Assembly (NCBI GenBank): GCA_964568985.1
Contig: CAZMSP010000001.1
Span: 21,411 to 85,410 of the forward strand
Source: CAZBWE01 sp964568985
Lineage (GTDB): Bacteria; Planctomycetota; Phycisphaerae; Sedimentisphaerales; Anaerobacaceae
Length of the DNA: 64,000 bases
Reading direction: 5' to 3'
Shown: piece by piece, positions 17,107-25,064 of the stretch
Layout of the letters: each line of letters starts with the position of its first letter
How positions within the stretch are numbered: the stretch's first letter is position 1
The notes under the pieces: model-generated
What the model saw: only the letters and a program-made list of their open reading frames with translations
What the model was told of the DNA's origin: nothing
Databases searched by the model: none
Program-made: the position numbers and the translations under genes

Positions 17107-17218
17107 ACCTCCTCAAACTTCCTGCCACAAAGGCACTAATTGCCTGATTTCCTGATATCCTGCTTTTCCGTCCGTGTGAAATTAAGAAATGCTCGCCTCG
17201 GCATAGCCAAAGGCGAAG

Positions 17219-17290
17219 CGGGGCCGCTCCTCCTCTGAACGACTAAAATATCTAATATTTATTGTAGACTATCCCTGAGAAATGTCAAGA
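17219..17290. repeat. Dispersed repeat of about 75 bp, copy 1
   Basis: This stretch and 36542-36617 share CCGCTCCTCCT-TGAACGACT, then ATCTAA-AT-TATTGTAG and AATGTCAAG-AAAAAA, with a CTCGATTC unit following in both. It lies upstream of the PEP-CTERM gene, in a gene-free 350-base gap. Confidence 0.65.
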
Positions 17291-17295
17291 AAAAA

Positions 17296-17458
17296 TTTCT
17301 CGATTCTCGATCCCCGATTCTCGTCAAGTATCGAGCATCCAGCATCGCTTGTCCGCCGAAGCTTTAGCGAAGGGGGAAGCATCGAGTATCCAGTATCCAG
17401 CTTTATCCGCCGAAGGTGGAATCCAGTATCCAGCATCGAGAATCAAGCATCGAGGTCA
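17296..17458. repeat. Long 7-bp degenerate repeat array, inverted pair
   Basis: The longest array in the window. It starts with TTCTCGA-type units and turns into the inverted form (GAGCATC, CAGCATC, GAGTATC, CAGTATC), interrupted by CCGCCGAAGGCGGA-type palindromes. It fills the gap between the PEP-CTERM gene and the sugar-kinase-like gene. No gene is seen. Confidence 0.8.
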
Positions 17459-18445
17459 TCACTCCGGCTCTTGTTTTTGCAATAGCTCGATAATCTCCGC
17501 TTTAGTTGGCATCGCCTCAATCGAGCCGAACTTCGTGCAGGCAAGCGCCCCTGCCGCAGATGCAAATTTTACCGCACCTCTTACATCATCCTTTACCGCA
17601 CAATAGGCAGCCAGAGCACCGGCGAATGCATTGCCTCTGCCCGTTTGGTCAACAAGGTCAACCTCAAAGGCCGGAATATGGTCGGCGCCAGCCCTGTCAA
17701 CAACCATACAGCCGCGCTTGCCCATCGTTATGACGGCACAGCCCACTCCACGAGCTACAAGGTCGGAGCCAATCATCTTGGCGGTTCGCATACTTGCGTC
17801 AGACTGGTCGGTAATCTCGGCTGCTTCGTAAAGATTCGGGATGAGGATATCGACCGAGAAATACTCGCTTGGCGAATCGTGAGTTTCCTGGCTGACCCCG
17901 CCCTTGCTAAGGGCGAGGCTGGGCTGTTCTATCGGCCTAACAGGGTCGAAAATAACCTTTGTGCCGTGAACTTCCGCGCAGCGAATGGCCCTTACAATCG
18001 CATCTTGCGGCAATCGGCCATGTATCAGACACACATCAGCTTCAAAGATAAGCTGCTCGGCAAAGTCGATATCCTTTGGTTGTAGAGCGCTGTTTGCTCC
18101 TGTGTAGTAACAGACAGCGTTTTCACCTTCGGCATTAACCAGCGTTACAACAACGCCGGTGTTTTTGGCCTCAGCGGTAAAAACAAAGTCGGTATTGACG
18201 TTGAACTCAGCCAGACTTGTCTTGGCCATTTGGGCAAATGCATCGCCGCCGACCTTGCTGATAAGATGCACTTCGCAGCCGCACAGAGCTGCTTGTACCG
18301 CCTGATTAGGTCCCGGGCCGGTAGCTGTATAGGAAAGTGACGAGCCGGAAACGCTCTGTCCTGGCGATGGGATTTGGCTGCACTTTATCGCCATATCCAC
18401 GTAGGTGGCGCCAACCACTACTGCTTTGGGAGTCCTTCCCGACAT
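17459..18445 (-). CDS. PfkB/ribokinase-family protein with altered active site
   Basis: A 328-residue protein of ribokinase length and layout: N-terminal VVVGATYVDMAIK, central sheet, C-terminal FVDLVDQTGRGNAFAGAL region. The family's C-terminal signature is DTTGAGDxF, with the Asp as catalytic base; here it reads DQTGRGNAF (codon AAT), so the base is Asn. The N-terminal substrate motif GGKGxNxA reads TGPGPNQA. Both changes suggest a weak or non-catalytic kinase or a changed reaction. A repeat-derived segment (LALSKGGVSQET) lies near residue 180. The gene sits between phage parts, so it may be host DNA. Confidence 0.75.
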   Translation of the reverse strand: MSGRTPKAVVVGATYVDMAIKCSQIPSPGQSVSGSSLSYTATGPGPNQAVQAALCGCEVHLISKVGGDAFAQMAKTSLAEFNVNTDFVFTAEAKNTGVVVTLVNAEGENAVCYYTGANSALQPKDIDFAEQLIFEADVCLIHGRLPQDAIVRAIRCAEVHGTKVIFDPVRPIEQPSLALSKGGVSQETHDSPSEYFSVDILIPNLYEAAEITDQSDASMRTAKMIGSDLVARGVGCAVITMGKRGCMVVDRAGADHIPAFEVDLVDQTGRGNAFAGALAAYCAVKDDVRGAVKFASAAGALACTKFGSIEAMPTKAEIIELLQKQEPE

Positions 18446-18677
18446 CTTTTATATCCACTCGTCAGGGCGAAGCCCACCGTAGCCCGAGGCCCTGCCGTAG
18501 TATTGAAAATCTGTTCGATTTCTACCCTTAGTATAACCTCCCACTTAGCAATCGTCAAGATGGCTTATGCCGATGTAAAATCTTTTCCTTTTACTTGCTT
18601 TGTGTTTTCGTGCCCCGTGAGAACTTGACGTCTTGTTTCTAACGGGGCGTGGCTGAAGTTCACTTTGAAAAAACGGG

Positions 18678-19421
18678 TTAATATTCGTTATTCAAAAATT
18701 TGATTAGCTCATCGGGAACATAGTCGTTGGCAAATACAAGGATGTCATTTATATCAGCCTTCGTTAGATTGTCCTTGGTTTGCCGGTTGTTAATATCGAC
18801 GTTTACAATCAGGCCGAACCTCATATCTCCGTCATATTCTATAGCTTTTTTACCTTTTTGTTCTGCATGGGTTGGCCTTATTTCCAGATTGACATTTTTG
18901 TCTTGGGTAGGTGTCTGAAGGCGAATAGTTAGATTTTGTATCTTCTCTCTCCAGACGTCATTTTTCAGGTTGCTGGCGAGAATCTGGGCGGAATTGACTT
19001 CGCCTGTGTCGAAAACCAATTCGTTAATCACACCAACACGCGGCACTTTTTTGTTTGCAAATGCATTTCTTAATTCATCGAGGGCTTTACGAAATATTTT
19101 ATCTTTTTCTGGGATATCTATATTCTGCACTTCGTTAATGAACAGTCGCTGTGGAAATGTGAAAAAAGGCCCTCGTGCGGTTAATAGAAATGTTGGCAGT
19201 TCGATTTGCTTATCGCCGGATAAGACGAAAGTTTTTTGCACTCGAAGCTGACTGGGTCCTGACACTATGGTCTCAAACGCCTGTGGGAACTGCTCAATGA
19301 GCCGGTTGCAGAAGTCCTGCAGTTCTGTTTTGTCGCCCTTGACGGATATGGCGGGCCGAATATCCACGCCATATTTGACCACATGCTGTGATATTTTGTC
19401 TTTGTCAAACTGATAGTTCAT
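18678..19421 (-). CDS. Conserved-looking hypothetical protein
   Basis: A 247-residue soluble protein with no signal peptide, alternating helices and strands, ending in a strong helix-strand pattern (DINDILVFANDYVPDELIKFL). The opening (YGVDIRPAISVKGDKTELQDF) has a domain-like pattern but no family was recognised. A GGTGG site lies before the ATG. It stands alone between the kinase-like gene and the GYD gene, in the non-phage part of the interrupted element. Confidence 0.6.
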   Translation of the reverse strand: MNYQFDKDKISQHVVKYGVDIRPAISVKGDKTELQDFCNRLIEQFPQAFETIVSGPSQLRVQKTFVLSGDKQIELPTFLLTARGPFFTFPQRLFINEVQNIDIPEKDKIFRKALDELRNAFANKKVPRVGVINELVFDTGEVNSAQILASNLKNDVWREKIQNLTIRLQTPTQDKNVNLEIRPTHAEQKGKKAIEYDGDMRFGLIVNVDINNRQTKDNLTKADINDILVFANDYVPDELIKFLNNEY

Positions 19422-19630
19422 ATTTTTGCCACCAAAGGTTTTGACCTTTTACAGTGTATAAGAGATTTTATCAAAAGTCAAAGAAAACAAAAGGCGGCAA
19501 ATTTATTGCTGGTTTTCATCATGAAAAAATAATCTGCAACTTTGGGCATTTCACGCTTTCAGTTTGCTTATGCCGGTATAAAATAGCTGGATAGTGGTTG
19601 AAATCGGATGCCAGAGAAAGGAGACTAATT

Positions 19631-19933
19631 ATGGCTACATTCATATCTCTTGTAAATTTCACCGAGCAGGGTGTGCGGAATTTCGATGCTACCGCCGACA
19701 GGGCGGCTAAATTCGGAGCTATGGCCGAGGGCGTGGGTGTAAAAATGAAAGAGATCTATTGGACAATAGGGGCTCACGATGCGGTGATGATTTTGGAGGC
19801 CCCTGATGATAAGGCGGTCGCTGCGGCATTACTTGGGCTTGCATCGCTTGGAAATGTGAGGACGCAGACCCTGCCAGCCTTTAGTTCGACAGAAGTAAAA
19901 GAGATTATTTCCAAGGTGCCAAAAGCTAATTGA
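19631..19933 (+). CDS. GYD-domain protein
   Basis: A 100-residue protein of the small GYD family (MATFISLVNFTEQGVRNF, then a ferredoxin-like fold with IYWTIGAHDAVMILEAPDD). The family is widespread with unknown function; members form small dimers. The ATG at 19631 has AAAGGAG upstream, so it is preferred to the earlier in-frame ATG at 19598. It is one of the few plus-strand genes inside the element and probably host-type. Confidence 0.75.
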   Translation: MATFISLVNFTEQGVRNFDATADRAAKFGAMAEGVGVKMKEIYWTIGAHDAVMILEAPDDKAVAAALLGLASLGNVRTQTLPAFSSTEVKEIISKVPKAN

Positions 19934-20000
19934 TAGAAAGACTTTGTTTGGTTTCAGACATTTCAGACTTGCAGATGGGAATTGCCGGCAAAGTATCGCC

Positions 20001-20657
20001 TTATTTGCGGCGACGCAGGGGAAGTCCGCCGAGGCAAAAAAGAAGTACAGTTGCCGGCTCAGGAATGGATGTTATTGTTAAATCAGCCGCTGGCGGAAAT
20101 TCCAAAGAATTAAAAGACAAATATGGGCCATTTACCGCAATTGTAGAGGGAATTGCAAATTGGAAATTAAATCCGGCAAAATCATCGCCGTTAGCATATA
20201 AATCCTTTATGACATCTGTAACATCCAAGGTGATAAATGGTTCCAGCGAATACTCAAATGAGGTAAAAAAAGAACCTGCGTTAAAGTCATCCAGTGACAA
20301 TAAGCCATCGCCTGTATAGGTAAATACGTCAATCGTAAAAGGATAGGGCTGTTCTGAGCTATGGACGTTTAATGATAGTTGTGCCTGCACTATAGGCACC
20401 GGTATTGCGGGAAGAGCGAACTCGATAATTCCGCGGTCTTCAAACGGCAACGAAGGACGTTCAACATCTAGTACTTGAACGGCAACGCCATCTCCAATAT
20501 AGTCTGGAATACCGTCTTTGAGTGAGTATAGTCCATCCCGAATAGATCCATCTACATTAGGCATTAATGAGACCGCGATAGCCGGCTGACTTTCAGTAAG
20601 TACCGAAAAAGCCAATATAATCGCAAATGTGAGCGCTTTAATCAGTCGTGTTTTCAT
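20001..20657 (-). CDS. PEP-CTERM secreted protein, DNRLRE-like
   Basis: A 218-residue exported protein. Signal peptide (LIKALTFAIILAFSVLTESQPAIA), then a beta-rich domain of the kind found in bacterial surface proteins (GIIEFALPAIP, IDVFTYTGDGLLSLDDFNAG, FITLDVTDVIKDLYANGDDF), then a PEP-CTERM tail (IPEPATVLLFCLGGLPLRRRK). The ATG at 20657 precedes a clean signal peptide; the longer frame to 20765 has no signal at its start. Second PEP-CTERM gene in the region between terminase and portal genes. Confidence 0.75.
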   Translation of the reverse strand: MKTRLIKALTFAIILAFSVLTESQPAIAVSLMPNVDGSIRDGLYSLKDGIPDYIGDGVAVQVLDVERPSLPFEDRGIIEFALPAIPVPIVQAQLSLNVHSSEQPYPFTIDVFTYTGDGLLSLDDFNAGSFFTSFEYSLEPFITLDVTDVIKDLYANGDDFAGFNFQFAIPSTIAVNGPYLSFNSLEFPPAADLTITSIPEPATVLLFCLGGLPLRRRK

Positions 20658-20817
20658 CGTTATGACCCTTTCTACTCCGTTCTTGGGCATTAAACAGCGA
20701 TTTTGTGTGTAAAGCTTGGAATGGCCTTTGCCGAGCTTCCATACCCAGCCTTCCTTGGTAAGCATATATCTAAAAGGATAAAGTAGAAAATGTCAAGGGA
20801 AAAATCGGCGGATGGAA

Positions 20818-20873
20818 TTAATATCTTCTGGATGTGGTTTTGGCTGTTTGGGTGTAATTAACGAAGGAATAGG
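20818..20873 (-). pseudogene. Extra copy of the terL 3' end
   Basis: Read on the minus strand this gives YSFVNYTQTAKTTSRRY and a TAA stop. The end of the intact large terminase gene gives YFFVNYTQPAKTVSRRY and TGA at 22602-22657. Over 53 bases the two copies differ at about seven positions and keep frame and stop. The copy starts 7 bases after the PIN gene stop, so the HTH/PIN cassette lies exactly between two versions of the terL end. It is either the old terL end left behind by insertion, or a copy brought in by the cassette. Confidence 0.85.
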
Positions 20874-20880
20874 TAGAGAG

Positions 20881-21423
20881 CTAAATGAAGCCCTTGTTTT
20901 GGATAGAGTCTGTCTGGCCCTTATGAATCCATATCTCGCGAAATTTTTTGGTGTATTGCCGACCTAATCTGCTTTGAGTCAGGCCAATTTGGTCTAAAAT
21001 CTCCTCTAATGAAATGCTTTGTTCGCCTTTTCCGAGTAAGCCGAGAACTTGGTAAACTGCTTTATCGCCAGAACATAAAAGGTACTGCTCGGAAGAGTTA
21101 CATAGAAATGCCAAGGTTTCTTTTTCTCCAGCGTGAATTATAGCTTTGTACAATTCATTAAACTTATCAAGAAATGATTTTGCTGTAGAAGGTTCGATAT
21201 CAAAAATGTTAACTTTGTCTTTGTATGATTCAAGATCTATTCTGACATCTTCGAATTCTTGGCTAGCCCATTTAGCTTCATTCGCTACTGTTTGCGAAAT
21301 TGAAACATCACATCTTTTAAGAAACTCGTCCCAAATACCCAATTCAAAGAGCGTGATAATCGGCCCAGCGTCAAGTAACAGAAATTGAAATTTTTTTATC
21401 CTTGAAATCCTCATCTTCCGCAA
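20881..21423 (-). CDS. PIN-domain protein, probable nuclease
   Basis: A 180-residue PIN-fold protein, of the RNase family used as toxins in many type II modules. Acidic residues are in the usual places: Asp18 (FLLLDAGPII), Glu49 (TVANEA), Glu100/102 (HAGEKETLAF), Asp120 (LCSGDKAV). Its start lies 53 bases inside the end of the HTH-ImmA gene, so the two are translated together. Likely the effector of the cassette, with the upstream HTH-peptidase as regulator or antitoxin. The helical C-terminal part ends in a poorly conserved tail. Catalytic set looks complete. Confidence 0.8.
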   Translation of the reverse strand: MRKMRISRIKKFQFLLLDAGPIITLFELGIWDEFLKRCDVSISQTVANEAKWASQEFEDVRIDLESYKDKVNIFDIEPSTAKSFLDKFNELYKAIIHAGEKETLAFLCNSSEQYLLCSGDKAVYQVLGLLGKGEQSISLEEILDQIGLTQSRLGRQYTKKFREIWIHKGQTDSIQNKGFI

Positions 21424-22471
21424 GATATTCCTGGGCCTTTTTATAACTTATTCCCATGTATTTAGCAAACTGCATAAGAGATAGTTTTCCTTCATTAAGA
21501 GCTCGCTGAGCCAAATCGCAATATCTTTCAGGCAATCTAGCCGGCTCATATGATGGCCTTGGCTTATGCGTTTGTGCAAGTCTTTTAGCAGCATCAAGGT
21601 ATTTATCAGTCTCATCCTTTTGAATCTTGAAAAGTCGGGCTATTCGATAAACAAGCGCATCCAAAGAAACGTCAAATTCCCTTGCTATGTCGTCCAGTTT
21701 ATCCAAGCTTGTCTGGCCTTCATCGTTCAGGCTCTGTTTAACTCTATCTTTAATAGATTCTTCCGGCATTAGAAGTCGACTTGCAAATGCATTAGCAAGT
21801 TTATCCTCATCAATATCTGCGATTGTATTCTTGCCTCTAAAAATATTCCACGTCAAAATATGAAATAGTTCATGAGCGAGGTCATAACTTCGTCGCCATT
21901 GTTTGTTCTTGGCATTAAGAAGGATAGAAGGACCGAATTCTTTAGATACTACCGATATAGCACTTCCAGAGAAATCCAGATAGAATATTTTTATATAGTA
22001 GACTTCTTCCAGTCTACGTTTAAGAGATGCAATAGGTACGTCACCAAGACGGAATATATCCTGCACCTTCTTCGCGAATAATTCAGCTTGGTCATAATCA
22101 AATTTTTCAATTTCATTAATATCTGGCGCTGATAACCTAGGCTCTTTGACTTCGTCCATAAGTATCTCAAGATTGTGATATTGTTGGCAGAGTTGCTTAA
22201 ATTCTACCTCAGTTTTCTTCCTTTCTTCATCGGTGCCCGGCTCGTCACGCCAGAGCATTATTTCTTCTGGCAGTAATTTATCAGTCAAAAAGAATTCTAT
22301 CGTTTTTCTATAAACCTCGGCTAACTTGCTAAGATGCGAAAATTTTGGCTCTCGCTTGTTGTTTTCGAATTCACTAAGAGATGACTGGCCGATACCGCTT
22401 TCCTGAGAAGCTTTCTCTAATGTGTAACCGATAGATTCTCTCGCATTTTTTAACCTTTTGCCGATTTCCAT
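21371..22471 (-). CDS. XRE-type HTH and ImmA/IrrE metallopeptidase
   Basis: A 366-residue regulator. Residues 1-60 form an HTH of the Cro/C1 type (IGKRLKNARES, QESGIGQSSLSEFENNKREP). Residues about 120-260 form a zinc peptidase of the ImmA/IrrE (COG2856) kind with HELFH at 200-204 and the downstream EDKLANAFASRLLMP. In phage and mobile-element control, such proteins cut or inactivate a repressor; a COG2856 plus PIN pair has been predicted as a toxin-antitoxin type. GGAGG lies 6 bases before the ATG. The C-terminal 110 residues end in an unassigned helical part. Own promoter and two operators lie upstream. Confidence 0.85.
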   Translation of the reverse strand: MEIGKRLKNARESIGYTLEKASQESGIGQSSLSEFENNKREPKFSHLSKLAEVYRKTIEFFLTDKLLPEEIMLWRDEPGTDEERKKTEVEFKQLCQQYHNLEILMDEVKEPRLSAPDINEIEKFDYDQAELFAKKVQDIFRLGDVPIASLKRRLEEVYYIKIFYLDFSGSAISVVSKEFGPSILLNAKNKQWRRSYDLAHELFHILTWNIFRGKNTIADIDEDKLANAFASRLLMPEESIKDRVKQSLNDEGQTSLDKLDDIAREFDVSLDALVYRIARLFKIQKDETDKYLDAAKRLAQTHKPRPSYEPARLPERYCDLAQRALNEGKLSLMQFAKYMGISYKKAQEYLAEDEDFKDKKISISVT

Positions 22472-22485
22472 ATTTGACCTCCAAA

Positions 22486-22553
22486 TTCTGTTTCCCAGAA
22501 TATTATACGATATTTTGATCGTAATCCTTTAAGAAATTTTCTGAAATACAGAA
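22486..22553 (-). promoter_or_regulatory. Promoter with two matching operator palindromes for the HTH/PIN cassette
   Basis: Two sites share TTCTGNNNNNCAGAA: 22486-22500 and 22539-22553, centres 53 bases apart (about five helical turns). The outer site has arms extending to 10 bp. Between them, on the minus strand, lies a perfect TATAAT (22502-22507); no good -35 is seen. The inner site covers the likely start of transcription, as expected for self-repression by the HTH protein. Confidence 0.7.
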
Positions 22554-22601
22554 AATTTTAAACATTTCCGCGTTTTTAGGCGGATTTCTAAGCTTTTTCT
22601 T

Positions 22602-24116
22602 TCAATACCTTCTTGATACGGTTTTGGCTGGTTGGGTGTAATTAACGAAGAAATAGCGTAAGGCGTCGATGGGATGGTCGTATAGGCCGTCTTTCAACGG
22701 CAGCTCATTATCAGCAGTACCCGAATCCGGATAATGATAACAACGCAGGGCCTCTATCAAGCGGGGGCATCTGGGTAAGATAATAAGCGAGTTTTTGCCG
22801 TCGCCACGGCGGATGGCCCTTCGAATAAGCTCGATGCCCTCAAGGATAGTGCTTTTGCGATAGCGAACCTGTATGCCGAGCGAACGCAGTTCGCGAACGG
22901 TACTCGTGCCGGTGACATCATTCACACCGGCACCGGCTGGGTCGCAAAAGGTTGCTGCCACTTTTTCTTCACTGCAGGGCGTTCTGGTTTTCAACTCATC
23001 GGCATGGACATCAACCGTAGCCCTTGTGCGGACATACTCATCTATCACCCGCACGACGCCGGTACTATCGACCTGAATCCATAAGCATACAAACGGATTG
23101 ACAAAGCCGAAATCGAGCGAGCGATACAAAGGCAGATTCGGGTCATAATCGATAGACTTAACATGCGGGTCAGGGTCGAACTCGTTAAAAACGATGTTTT
23201 CCAGCGAAGGTCTTTTGCATAGCATCTCCGCCTCGAAAGCCGCCCTGCTTGCACGGCGCATCTGCGTAATACAATCATCAATTTTCAGATAGCCGTTTGC
23301 CCGTTTTGCCTTGCCCTGGCAATCGCTCCATAAGGGACACTGCGAGCAGTTTCTGTCGGTGCATTTTTCGATTACCTCCCAGACACACCATTTGAAGACC
23401 GGCGTGTCAAGCTTTTGTGCATCTGAGACGATTTTTTGCATCAGGCCGTATGGGCGGTGCATCGTGCTGATGGTCTCCATCGCAGCGATGATATTGTCCG
23501 TGCTTTGTGTTGTGAACTTCGCAGCAGAAAAGACATCTTCATCAAAAAGCTCGACCTCATCGCAGCGGAGCTTCTGGATGTGCTGGCCTCGAACACTTGT
23601 CGCCGACTGCGTCAGGACCTCTATGGATGAGCCATTTATAAATCGGCATTTTGTTTTTAGAGCCGGACTGGAGAGAAACTCGTCAAAGCCATTGTTTAGG
23701 AAGCTGGTCATATATTCGTACATCCTGCCGGATTGTTCGCCCGAGCCGCCGAGGATTCTGATGCGGCAGTCGGGCTTAAAGATACAGTCTAAAAGCGTTG
23801 CGACGGCAGCTAATTCGGTCTTGCCGCCGGCCCGGTTGGCCCAGACAACGCAATCTGCGTTTTTTGTCCCTCGTCTCTCGTCCCTCGTCCCTCGTATATG
23901 TGCAAGGTCTGCAGTGAAGCTGTGCCAGAGATAGTCCATAGGTGCATTATGCTCTGGGCAGATTCTTTCGTTCGGGATGTCGATGCCCAGAAAAACCTTG
24001 GCGTAATTTTTTAGATCGTGTCTTGTCGCTGGCAGAGTCCGTCTTAATTGGTGATAAGTATGTGCGGCCTTGTCGAGGCCTGCAGACATCGGTTCAAATA
24101 GCGTCAGATTTGACAT
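22602..24116 (-). CDS. terL: Phage large terminase subunit
   Basis: A 504-residue packaging motor. Walker A ANRAGGKT (about residues 93-101) and Walker B LRCDEVELFDE (about 183-193) make the ATPase; the nuclease half has the three aspartates of an RNase H fold (RSLDFGFVN, ATFCDPAGAG, DHPIDALRYF). Four cysteines between the domains (CTDRNCSQCPLWSDC) may bind zinc. The ATG at 24116 has GGAGGG upstream and is preferred to 24167. Residues about 76-86 (TRDERRGTKN) are a 7-bp repeat array read in frame, just before Walker A. The last 17 codons exist again at 20818-20873. All catalytic residues look intact. Confidence 0.9.
   Translation of the reverse strand: MSNLTLFEPMSAGLDKAAHTYHQLRRTLPATRHDLKNYAKVFLGIDIPNERICPEHNAPMDYLWHSFTADLAHIRGTRDERRGTKNADCVVWANRAGGKTELAAVATLLDCIFKPDCRIRILGGSGEQSGRMYEYMTSFLNNGFDEFLSSPALKTKCRFINGSSIEVLTQSATSVRGQHIQKLRCDEVELFDEDVFSAAKFTTQSTDNIIAAMETISTMHRPYGLMQKIVSDAQKLDTPVFKWCVWEVIEKCTDRNCSQCPLWSDCQGKAKRANGYLKIDDCITQMRRASRAAFEAEMLCKRPSLENIVFNEFDPDPHVKSIDYDPNLPLYRSLDFGFVNPFVCLWIQVDSTGVVRVIDEYVRTRATVDVHADELKTRTPCSEEKVAATFCDPAGAGVNDVTGTSTVRELRSLGIQVRYRKSTILEGIELIRRAIRRGDGKNSLIILPRCPRLIEALRCYHYPDSGTADNELPLKDGLYDHPIDALRYFFVNYTQPAKTVSRRY
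23868..23900. repeat. 7-bp array (CGTCCCT family) inside terL
   Basis: Units CGTCTCT, CGTCCCT, CGTCCCT, CGTATAT in 7-base register lie in frame inside the terminase coding sequence. The same family occurs inside miaA, the small terminase gene and at the ABC/acetyltransferase junction. Confidence 0.85.
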
Positions 24117-24189
24117 TGCTGTCACCCTCCATTGATAAGGCAAATTTTTTTGCTTTTTTTCCAACACACTTCTATAAACTGCGTATACT

Positions 24190-24435
24190 TTATACAGATA
24201 GACTTATATGAGACTGTGCTTCATGGGCTGGCGCTGCTGTGGGCCTTGGAGGCACAGATGATGATACAAGAGAGACGAGTCTGGACAGATATAAAGAAAA
24301 AATATAAAGAACGGACCACCGTCTCTCTTTTTTTGCATCTCTATTGATTTGCGCAACATCCCTCATCCACAGAACTACATCACTATTTGGCAAAAGGATT
24401 ATCTCATCAATAGCGGCTAATCTTTGCGTTTTCAT
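24190..24435 (-). CDS. Doubtful small ORF overlapping the methyltransferase stop
   Basis: An 81-codon frame whose ATG overlaps the methyltransferase stop (ATGA) with GGAG 5 bases before it, which would allow coupled translation. The protein (MKTQRLAAIDEIILLPNSD and on, then a Ser/Pro-rich tail) matches nothing known to me. It could be a real small gene or chance; the 260 bases between terL and the methyltransferase are otherwise empty. Confidence 0.25.
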   Translation of the reverse strand: MKTQRLAAIDEIILLPNSDVVLWMRDVAQINRDAKKERRWSVLYIFSLYLSRLVSLVSSSVPPRPTAAPAHEAQSHISLSV

Positions 24436-25064
24436 CTTTTCTCCATAAAAGCATAGTTTGCAAGGTGGGAAACAGATTTACCTTTTATTTCTATTGTCTT
24501 TAATTCATCTATTTTGAAGTGCGGACTGAAGAGGTCTCTCAGTTCATCCTCAGATGAGAAATACAAAACAGTTCCCAGTGAAGTATTTCTGTATTTTCCT
24601 TGGCCTCCAAATTGGGTGCCCTTATCGCTGAAACAAACAGAAAGGTACTTTCCTCCAGGATTAAGCATTCTATAGACGCTTTGAACGTATTTGTCCCTTG
24701 TCTGGGGGAAAATATGATGCAGCAACTCCCACTCATAAGCAAAGTCAAAGGCCTCGTTAACTTTATCCAAATCACTAAGAACGTCAGCTACAAGAAAGTG
24801 GCACTTTACTCCCTTGACCTTGGCTTTTTCCTCGGCAATTTTTATCGCCGTCGGGGCAATATCTACTGCTGTGACATCAAATCCCATGCTCGCAAGGTAA
24901 ATAGCGTGATTGCCAGCACCACAGCCTAAATCAACAGTTTTGTAGGGTTTCACTTTTCCACTCTCTACTAACCGGACCAGAGCGTCTGGAGGGACCTCCA
25001 TATTCCAGGGAATCTCTTCAGGAGGCAGTTCTCTGTAAATTCTGTCCATTTCTTCCTGCTGCAT
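24432..25064 (-). CDS. Class I SAM-dependent methyltransferase
   Basis: A 210-residue small methyltransferase with a full motif set: TVDLGCGAGNHAIYLASMG (SAM loop), VTAVDIAPTAI, FLVADVLSDL, and EWELLHHIF. This is the TehB/UbiE-like short class acting on small molecules or unknown targets. A second start at 25049 has a better AGGA site. It lies between the two terminase genes, so it is likely phage cargo or modification. Confidence 0.8.
   Translation of the reverse strand: MQQEEMDRIYRELPPEEIPWNMEVPPDALVRLVESGKVKPYKTVDLGCGAGNHAIYLASMGFDVTAVDIAPTAIKIAEEKAKVKGVKCHFLVADVLSDLDKVNEAFDFAYEWELLHHIFPQTRDKYVQSVYRMLNPGGKYLSVCFSDKGTQFGGQGKYRNTSLGTVLYFSSEDELRDLFSPHFKIDELKTIEIKGKSVSHLANYAFMEKR

Noticed and set aside
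17296..17458. CRISPR array
   Set aside because: The repeats have a 7-base period with degenerate units and no spacers of constant length; no cas genes are in the window.
19930..20319. Plus-strand ORF of 129 codons
   Set aside because: Antisense to the PEP-CTERM gene at 20001-20657, which has signal peptide and sorting motif.
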